Shown one piece after another: positions 22,288 to 27,758 of a stretch of 27,758 bases of DNA. The notes beneath the pieces were generated by a model. The model did no database searches and was not told the origin of the DNA. It saw only the letters and a program-made list of their open reading frames with translations. This DNA is from Marinilabilia sp. UBA5340. GTDB lineage: Bacteria > Bacteroidota > Bacteroidia > Bacteroidales > Marinilabiliaceae. Position numbers and translations under genes: made by a program. Numbering within the stretch: the first letter of the stretch is position 1; every line of letters begins with the position of its first letter. Location of the stretch: assembly GCA_002411085.1 (NCBI GenBank), contig DHQK01000159.1, positions 24,158 to 51,915 of the forward strand, in the 5' to 3' direction.

Positions 22288-23313
22288 ATGATGAACCGTT
22301 TTTTAATACTTGTAATTACAGCAGGGCTTTCTTTGGCTATGGTGAGTTGTGGTGCTGCCACCGAAAAAGCGGAAGCCAAAAACGAAGCTGAACGGGTGGA
22401 AAATGTGAAAGTTACCGAACTTCAAAGAAGTACAGTGACCCGTAAAATTGATATCTCTACTACGCTGGAAGGTTATGAAACCGTGAATATAGCACCGTCT
22501 CTTACCGGGATTATCGAAGAGATTTTTGTGGAAGTGGGATCACGTGTGAACAAGGGAGATATGTTGGTGCGGTTGGATCAGAGTCAGTACAAAACAGCCA
22601 AACTTACTTATTCAAATGCAAAAATAGAGTTTGAACGGCTGGAAGTATTGAAAGAATCAGGAACCGTATCTCAACAAGCTTATGATCAGGCCAAACTGGC
22701 GCTTGATCAGGCCAAAGAGAATCTTGAGTTTCTGGAACCCAATACCTTCGTGAAAGCCCCCATCAGAGGGGTCATCTCCGAAAAAAACTATGAGGAGGGC
22801 GAATTGTTTAGTGGAAGTCCGATTCTTACACTAACTCAAACCCATCAGCTAAAAGCGTTGATCAGTATTCCTGAATCCTATGTACCTTTTGTAAAGGAAG
22901 GAATGGAATTGACTGTGAAACCTGATGTGTATAAAAATCAGGAGTTTCCTGCTGTTATAGAAATTGTTTATCCTACCATCGATCCTGCAACTCATACCTT
23001 TCAGGCAAAAGTACGGATTCCGAATTCAGAGAATTTGCTGAGACCCGGGATGTACGTGCAAACATCCATCAACCTTTACGATGTGGAGGCATTGATGGTT
23101 CCTTATCGTGCAGTATTGAAACTGACAGGTTCTGATGAACGCTATGTTTTCGTGAGCGAAAACGCTAAAGCAAAAAGAGTCAGGGTAAAACTGGGACAGC
23201 GTTTTGATGACCTTATTGAGGTTTCTTCTGATGAACTGAAACCCGGTGACCAGTTGGTATCTGTGGGACAGGCCAAATTGATTGAGGGCATGAAGCTCAA
23301 TATTGTGAAGTAA
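22288..23313 (+). CDS. RND efflux periplasmic adaptor (membrane fusion lipoprotein)
   Basis: A 341-residue adaptor that links the RND pump to the TolC-like channel. The lipobox M-V-S-C makes C21 the lipidated residue. Order of domains: barrel/lipoyl half (about 50-90, G-I-I-E-E-I-F-V-E-V-G-S-R-V-N-K-G-D), a short helical hairpin (about 100-145, with Q-Q-A-Y-D-Q-A-K-L-A-L-D-Q-A), second lipoyl half (F-V-K-A-P-I-R-G-V-I), beta-barrel (about 175-250) and membrane-proximal domain. The L-R-P-G-M-Y-V motif near 250 is typical. The hairpin is short compared with AcrA. The pump gene follows after 87 bases. Confidence 0.95.
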   Translation: MMNRFLILVITAGLSLAMVSCGAATEKAEAKNEAERVENVKVTELQRSTVTRKIDISTTLEGYETVNIAPSLTGIIEEIFVEVGSRVNKGDMLVRLDQSQYKTAKLTYSNAKIEFERLEVLKESGTVSQQAYDQAKLALDQAKENLEFLEPNTFVKAPIRGVISEKNYEEGELFSGSPILTLTQTHQLKALISIPESYVPFVKEGMELTVKPDVYKNQEFPAVIEIVYPTIDPATHTFQAKVRIPNSENLLRPGMYVQTSINLYDVEALMVPYRAVLKLTGSDERYVFVSENAKAKRVRVKLGQRFDDLIEVSSDELKPGDQLVSVGQAKLIEGMKLNIVK

Positions 23314-23400
23314 TCCTGATTATTGTTTAAGGTTATTCCAGGTCGGTGACTTTTTCTCACCTAAGGGTAACGTCCTGTCCTTAATAAAACTATTTGTAAT

Positions 23401-26400
23401 ATGAGTATTTTTAAATCATCTATCAATAAGCCGGTTACAACGGCACTGATTTTTGTGGCCGTGATAGTGATAGGACTGTTTTCTTTACAACAGTTGCCTA
23501 TCGACCAGTATCCAGAAATTGATCCGCCTTATATTTCGGTAATGACTTCTTATCCGGGAGCCAATGCCAGTGAGGTGGAAACCAATGTTACGCGTCTGCT
23601 CGAGAATAGTCTGAACTCGGTGGACGGATTGAAAGAGTTGACTTCCAGTTCGCAGGACAATATGTCGCTGGTTACACTGGAGCTTGAATGGGGAATGAAT
23701 CTCGATGAGGTCATCAACGATGTGCGATCCTATATCGATATGGCCAAAGATAACCTGCCTACCGGAGCTGGTACGCCTTTTATCTTTAAATTCAGCACCA
23801 GTTCAATGCCCATTATTATGTATTCGGTAACCGCCGAAGACAGTTATGCAGGACTGGATAAAACACTTAATGATGTAGTAATACCGCAGCTGAACCGGGT
23901 GGATGGAATTGGTAATATTTCTCTTTCAGGTACCCCTGAGCGCTATGTGTATGTAGATATTGAACAGGAGAAGCTGGATGCCTTCAATATTCCCCTCGAA
24001 ACAGTAGGAAATGCTATTAGTAGCAATAACCTGAATATGTCTTCGGGTACTGTGAAGATGAATAAAGAACAGTACCAGCTTCAGGTGCGTAGTGAGTACG
24101 TGGAGAGTTCAGAGATTCGTGATATAGCTGTGACGACCACCAGTGACGGTCGTCAGGTGTTTGTCCGTGACCTGGCGACAGTTCGGGATACCATCAAAGA
24201 TCTTGCTCTGGATGAAAAAATCAATGGACGTGAGGGTGTCCGGGTGATTATTGCCAAGCAGTCGGGTGCCAATACTGTTGAGATATGTAAGGAAGTCAAT
24301 GAAGAAATGGCAAAAATCCAAAAACTTTTGCCTGCCGATGTGGAGGTAGATATCATTTATGACTCTTCCGACAATATTAAAGATTCTATCAGCAGTCTTG
24401 AGGAATCTATCTTATACGCACTCTTGTTTGTTGTGTTGGTGGTATTGCTTTTCCTGGGACGCTGGCGTGCCACTTTGATTATCGGTATCACGATTCCCAT
24501 TGCATTGATTGTATCGTTTATTTACCTGGCTTTTGTGGGTAGTTCATTGAATATTATTTCATTGTCGTCTCTTACCATCGCAATTGGTATGGTGGTAGAT
24601 GATGCTATTGTGGTACTTGAAAACATTACCAAACATATTGAAAGGGGCTCCAGTCCTCGTGAAGCTGCAATTTATGCTACCAATGAGGTGTGGGTTTCGG
24701 TAATCGCAACGACCATGGTAATTGCTGCCGTGTTTGTCCCTCTTACGATGCTGGGAGGTTTGGCCGGAATTATGTTTAAAGAACTGGGATGGATTGTAAC
24801 CATCGTGGTAGTTACCTCAACAGTAGTGGCTATTTCGTTAACCCCGATGTTGACTTCCAAATTGCTTAAAGCCCGTGATTTCAAAGTGGATGCCAAAGGA
24901 CATATTATTCCGGAGGAACCTAAACGTAACTGGTATCAGAAATATGTGGTGGGTGCTCTTGATCGGCTGGATGGCTGGTACTCCAGAGTTCTTCGTTATT
25001 CTCTGAACCATAAGAAACTGACTTTGCTGGTTGTGGTTGTGTTGTTTTTTATTTCTTTGCTTCCTATGTTCATGGGTTTCATCGGTACCGACTTTATGCA
25101 ACAGAGTGACCAGGGCCGTATTTCGGTCACTGTGGAATTGAATCGTGGAACACGGGTAGAAGAAACCATTAAAACAGCCCGCAGACTGGAAACACGGTTT
25201 TCTGAGCTGGCGCCCGAAATAGAAATGGTCGCCACCACTACGGGATCTAATGATGAAGCCAGTGTTTCTGCACTTTTTGCTTCATCAAGCAATTATAAAA
25301 TTGCAATGACCGTGGTTCTCAAAGACAAAGATGAGCGTGAACGCACTGCTTTTGAGGTGGCTGAGATCTTTAGGCAGGAGATGTCCGAGTATCCGGAGAT
25401 TATCGATTATCAGGCCAGCGTGTCCAGCGGAATGGGTGGTTCTGCATCTACCGTGGATGTTGAAATTTATGGTCATGATTTTGATAAAACCAATATTTTG
25501 GCCGAAGAGGTTCAGCACATTATCAGAGCCAATGTTCCAGGCGCTCGTGATATAACCATCAGCAGAGATGAAGATCGGGCCGAATTGAAAATTGATGTGG
25601 ATAAGGAAAAACTTTCCCGTCACGGACTGGATGCTGCCACTGTGGCAAGCATGGCCTACAATCGTGTGAAAGGAATGTCAGCCAGCTTCCTGAAAGAAGA
25701 TGGAGAGGAATATCCCATTGTGGTGCGCATGGAAGAGGAAGATCGTAACTCCATTTCGGATATTGAATCACTGACGATACCTACTGCCGGAGGAAATGTC
25801 AAATTGAGTGAAATTGCAGATGTGGAGGAATACTGGTCACCACCTACGATTCAGCGTAAACGCCGTCAGCGTATTGTTACCGTTGCTGTGACGCCTTATG
25901 AGGTTTCGTTGGGTGAACTGGCTCTAGAGATGGAGAAAGCTCTGGAGAAGGTGGATGTCCCTCAGGGAGTGACGCTGCGCCTGGCTGGTGACTATGAAGA
26001 ACAACAGGAGACATTTGCCGATATCGGACTGCTGCTGGCATTGATTGTGATGTTGGTTTATATCGTGATGGCATCTCAGTTTGAATCTATGTCCAAGCCC
26101 TTTATCATTATGATGTCCGTACCTTTTGCGATCTCAGGTGTGGTACTTGCACTCTGGGTGACGGGTGTGTCACTGGATATGATTGGAGCCTTAGGGGTGG
26201 TCATGCTCGTTGGGATTGTGGTTAAAAACGGTATTGTGCTGGTGGATTACATTAACCTGATGCGGGATCGTGGCTATGAGCTAAACGAAGCCATTGCGCT
26301 GTCCGGTGCTTCCCGTCTGCGTCCGGTATTGATGACGGCCTTCACAACCATTCTGGGGATGTTGCCTATGGCAATGAGTACCGGAACCGGTTCCGAAACA

Positions 26401-26568
26401 TGGAGACCTATGGGTATCGTGGTGATTGGTGGTCTTCTTGTTTCAACAATTGTGACGTTGATTGTGGTTCCCTTGTTGTACGGTATTATGTCCAGACATG
26501 GAGAACGCGATAAAGAAGAGCAGACCCGTAAAGAGTTTAAATTCCTGCAGATTGCAGATGATGAATAA
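23401..26568 (+). CDS. RND multidrug efflux pump, HAE1 type
   Basis: A 1055-residue inner-membrane proton/substrate antiporter of full length, with 12 membrane helices and two large periplasmic loops (about 30-335 and 560-870). The proton relay is present: D400-D401 (G-M-V-V-D-D-A-I-V-V-L-E-N-I) in helix 4 and K942 (I-V-V-K-N-G-I-V-L-V-D-Y) in helix 10. The N-terminus I-N-K-P-V-T-T-A-L and the L-P-I-D-Q-Y-P-E-I motif are typical of the hydrophobe/amphiphile class, and there is no heavy-metal (CusA-like) signature that I recognise. With the adaptor and TolC-like protein it makes a tripartite pump; substrates such as drugs, bile salts or dyes are inference. Confidence 0.96.
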   Translation: MSIFKSSINKPVTTALIFVAVIVIGLFSLQQLPIDQYPEIDPPYISVMTSYPGANASEVETNVTRLLENSLNSVDGLKELTSSSQDNMSLVTLELEWGMNLDEVINDVRSYIDMAKDNLPTGAGTPFIFKFSTSSMPIIMYSVTAEDSYAGLDKTLNDVVIPQLNRVDGIGNISLSGTPERYVYVDIEQEKLDAFNIPLETVGNAISSNNLNMSSGTVKMNKEQYQLQVRSEYVESSEIRDIAVTTTSDGRQVFVRDLATVRDTIKDLALDEKINGREGVRVIIAKQSGANTVEICKEVNEEMAKIQKLLPADVEVDIIYDSSDNIKDSISSLEESILYALLFVVLVVLLFLGRWRATLIIGITIPIALIVSFIYLAFVGSSLNIISLSSLTIAIGMVVDDAIVVLENITKHIERGSSPREAAIYATNEVWVSVIATTMVIAAVFVPLTMLGGLAGIMFKELGWIVTIVVVTSTVVAISLTPMLTSKLLKARDFKVDAKGHIIPEEPKRNWYQKYVVGALDRLDGWYSRVLRYSLNHKKLTLLVVVVLFFISLLPMFMGFIGTDFMQQSDQGRISVTVELNRGTRVEETIKTARRLETRFSELAPEIEMVATTTGSNDEASVSALFASSSNYKIAMTVVLKDKDERERTAFEVAEIFRQEMSEYPEIIDYQASVSSGMGGSASTVDVEIYGHDFDKTNILAEEVQHIIRANVPGARDITISRDEDRAELKIDVDKEKLSRHGLDAATVASMAYNRVKGMSASFLKEDGEEYPIVVRMEEEDRNSISDIESLTIPTAGGNVKLSEIADVEEYWSPPTIQRKRRQRIVTVAVTPYEVSLGELALEMEKALEKVDVPQGVTLRLAGDYEEQQETFADIGLLLALIVMLVYIVMASQFESMSKPFIIMMSVPFAISGVVLALWVTGVSLDMIGALGVVMLVGIVVKNGIVLVDYINLMRDRGYELNEAIALSGASRLRPVLMTAFTTILGMLPMAMSTGTGSETWRPMGIVVIGGLLVSTIVTLIVVPLLYGIMSRHGERDKEEQTRKEFKFLQIADDE

Positions 26569-26585
26569 TTTTTGAATGATAAAAA

Positions 26586-26645
26586 GCAGTATCTCCTATC
26601 CCTCGATTCCGATCGAGGGGGACACTGCCTCTCGTTTCTTACGAG
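26586..26645 (+). repeat. Two hairpins in the gap between the RND pump and the PII-like gene
   Basis: GCAGT (26586-26590) with ACTGC (26624-26628) encloses a perfect eight-pair stem CCCTCGAT (26600-26607) / ATCGAGGG (26612-26619). A second stem CTCGT (26631-26635) / ACGAG (26641-26645) follows. The T content after them is modest, so this looks more like an attenuator or mRNA processing structure than a firm terminator. Confidence 0.6.
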
Positions 26646-26703
26646 TAGGTGAATGTCAAAGACTACGGGTTGTTTGCCTCGATCAAACTAAATAAGAAGG
26701 GGA

Positions 26704-26711
26704 TATTTTTG
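26704..26711 (+). promoter_or_regulatory. Candidate internal -7 box for the PII-like/TetR pair
   Basis: TATTTTTG fits TAnnTTTG and lies 26 bases before the ATG at 26737. The nearest TTTG upstream (26673-26676) is 27 bases away rather than 19. The box could let the last two genes be made apart from the pump. Confidence 0.35.
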
Positions 26712-26736
26712 TCAGATAATTATAAATTCTATTGAA

Positions 26737-27030
26737 ATGAAAGCAGTATTCATAATATTTAATCAGGCCAACACCGAACGTGTTGAATATATGCTTGATC
26801 AGTTGGAAATAAGAGGTTTCACCTTTTGGGAACAGGTTCAGGGACAAGGAACCAATACCGGGGAGCCTCGTCGCGGAACTCATACATGGCCAGAAATGAA
26901 TTCGGCCATCATCACTATGGTGGAGGATGATAAGGTAGATGTGTTGCTCAAAACTGTCCACAAACTGGACTTACGTAATAAAGCCATCGGTGTGCGTGCA
27001 TTTGTATGGGATATTACGCAGTCGTATTAG
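26737..27030 (+). CDS. PII-like protein linked to an RND efflux pump
   Basis: A 97-residue protein whose pattern of strands and helices (M-K-A-V-F-I-I-F-N, helix E-R-V-E-Y-M-L-D-Q-L-E-I-R-G-F, strand/loop with G-Q-G-T-N-T-G-E-P-R-R-G-T-H-T-W-P, strand N-S-A-I-I-T-M-V, helix V-D-V-L-L-K-T-V-H-K-L, strand G-V-R-A-F-V-W-D-I) is that of the PII/CutA ferredoxin-like fold. The PII signature (G-K-I-G-D-G-K, R-T-G-E) is absent. PII-like proteins of this sort are known beside RND metal pumps, where a trimer is thought to sense or regulate. It starts 168 bases after the pump gene and its stop is 10 bases before the TetR start, within whose ribosome site its stop lies. The ligand is unknown. Confidence 0.78.
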   Translation: MKAVFIIFNQANTERVEYMLDQLEIRGFTFWEQVQGQGTNTGEPRRGTHTWPEMNSAIITMVEDDKVDVLLKTVHKLDLRNKAIGVRAFVWDITQSY

Positions 27031-27034
27031 GAGG
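27029..27034 (+). promoter_or_regulatory. Ribosome binding site AGGAGG that sets the TetR start
   Basis: AGGAGG overlaps the TAG stop of the PII-like gene. The ATG at 27041 is six bases further, the ideal distance, while the ATG at 27035 touches it. This favours 27041 and suggests coupled translation of the two genes. Confidence 0.85.
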
Positions 27035-27040
27035 ATGACT

Positions 27041-27649
27041 ATGAAAAATAAAGTTTTAGATTTCGAACGTATCATGGGGCTTTATTTTCGTTATGGTGTA
27101 AAAAACCTGACGATGGATGAGGTCGCGCATGAGCTGGGAATTTCAAAAAGGACGCTTTATCAGCAGGTTTCTACAAAAAACGAGCTGGTTGATCTGGTGC
27201 TGAATGAACAGTTTTTAAAGTTTAAAGATACTGTGAGTGCTTTGGTGGATAAGGAGAATGGAAGTATTCGCAAAATGTACAATGTGTATCGGTTAATTGC
27301 CGACTTTTTTAAACCGCTGACACCTGTATTTGTCTATTCATTAAGCAAGATGAGTTCAAAGCTTGCCGATGAGTTGTATGATAAATATAACCAATTCATT
27401 GTGGAGACGTTTGGCCAAATAGTGGAGGAAGGAGAATCTGAAGGTATTTTTCTGGCGCATTTCAAAAATGATTTCTCGCGTTTAATGGCCGGTTATCTTT
27501 TTCATGCCAGTGAACAAGGCATTAAATTGCCACTCACCGATGACGAATTTAATAATGTCTTTTATCTGCAGACCTGTGGTCTTTGCACCGATCGCGGTCG
27601 TAAAGTGCTGAATCAGTTGATTGAAAATCCGAAATTATTGACCGCATAG
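27041..27649 (+). CDS. TetR-family transcriptional regulator
   Basis: A 202-residue regulator. Residues about 5-50 form the DNA-binding three-helix unit: I-M-G-L-Y-F-R-Y-G-V-K-N-L-T-M-D-E-V-A-H-E-L-G-I-S-K-R-T-L-Y, with the recognition helix S-K-R-T-L-Y-Q-Q-V. The remaining 150 residues are helical and form a ligand-binding and dimer domain. It is encoded last in the efflux operon, coupled to the PII-like gene, so it very probably represses the pump operon and is relieved by a pump substrate (inference). The frame is open far upstream, overlapping the PII-like gene, but the AGGAGG at 27029-27034 fixes the start at 27041. Confidence 0.93.
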   Translation: MKNKVLDFERIMGLYFRYGVKNLTMDEVAHELGISKRTLYQQVSTKNELVDLVLNEQFLKFKDTVSALVDKENGSIRKMYNVYRLIADFFKPLTPVFVYSLSKMSSKLADELYDKYNQFIVETFGQIVEEGESEGIFLAHFKNDFSRLMAGYLFHASEQGIKLPLTDDEFNNVFYLQTCGLCTDRGRKVLNQLIENPKLLTA

Positions 27650-27675
27650 ATTTATTTTTATTTATCCTTGTTTTG

Positions 27676-27712
27676 AGCGGGGGTTCTGTTTTTGCAGAAT
27701 CCTCGCTTTTTT
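27676..27712 (+). terminator. Terminator of the efflux operon
   Basis: AGCGGGGGTTCTG (27676-27688) pairs with CAGAATCCTCGCT (27695-27707) with two mismatches, and six T follow (27707-27712). It ends the transcript 27 bases after the TetR stop. Nothing is recognised in the remaining 46 bases. Confidence 0.88.
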
Positions 27713-27758
27713 GTTAGTAGAACAGATTACTCAAAAAGTGAAAAGAGTTTTTATATTT

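Noticed and set aside
26939..27040. A 34-codon N-terminal extension of TetR
   Set aside because: It overlaps the PII-like gene in another frame, and AGGAGG at 27029-27034 marks the start at 27041.

Overview
The window looks like chromosomal DNA of a free-living member of the Bacteroidota, most likely a Bacteroidales/Marinilabiliales-type organism. The signs are: promoters of the Bacteroidota form TTTG-N19-TAnnTTTG (a perfect copy at 17474-17504), few Shine-Dalgarno sequences, a LytS/LytTR pair, a CarboxypepD_reg-like exported protein, a carboxynorspermidine decarboxylase and an AT-leaning intergenic composition. This is inference from gene content; no rRNA, tRNA, integrase, CRISPR array or replication origin was seen. 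Placement below phylum is a guess.

Left part (1-4.6 kb): a minus-strand nitrogen operon reads TorF-family outer-membrane protein > PII (GlnK/GlnB) > ammonium channel Amt and ends in a strong terminator. In front of it lies a striking array of four ACCCC-N10/11-GGGGT palindromes, centre to centre 51.5-54 bp (about five helical turns), one of them at the -33 region of a promoter with a good -7 box but no -33 box. To its right are a structured non-coding stretch and two plus-strand genes for very acidic proteins, one built from 12-bp coding repeats.

Middle-left (4.6-12.6 kb), all on the minus strand: a CarboxypepD_reg exported protein, a DUF3820 protein, an aldo/keto reductase, a compatible-solute operon (BCCT transporter > tandem universal stress protein > lone OpuAC-type betaine-binding lipoprotein), and a monocistronic type I-like glutamine synthetase that lacks the adenylylation tyrosine. 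Amt, PII and glutamine synthetase together give ammonium uptake, sensing and assimilation within 12 kb.

Middle-right (12.8-18.8 kb): a YqaB/beta-phosphoglucomutase-like HAD phosphatase (minus); a degraded MITE-like repeat; an XRE-cupin regulator followed by an acyl-CoA ligase (plus); carboxynorspermidine decarboxylase nspC (minus, sharing a bidirectional terminator with the ligase); and an NAD-dependent epimerase (plus).

Right part (18.8-27.7 kb): a LytTR response regulator and LytS-type histidine kinase (minus) diverge from an RND efflux operon (plus): TolC-like, lipoprotein adaptor, HAE1-type RND pump, a small PII-like protein and a TetR regulator, closed by a terminator. The divergent gap holds 20-bp-period direct repeats, one of which fits the LytTR binding consensus, so the two-component system probably controls the pump, itself or both. 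Several genes have nominal TTG starts that promoter or Shine-Dalgarno positions rule out; the starts given here are the corrected ones.
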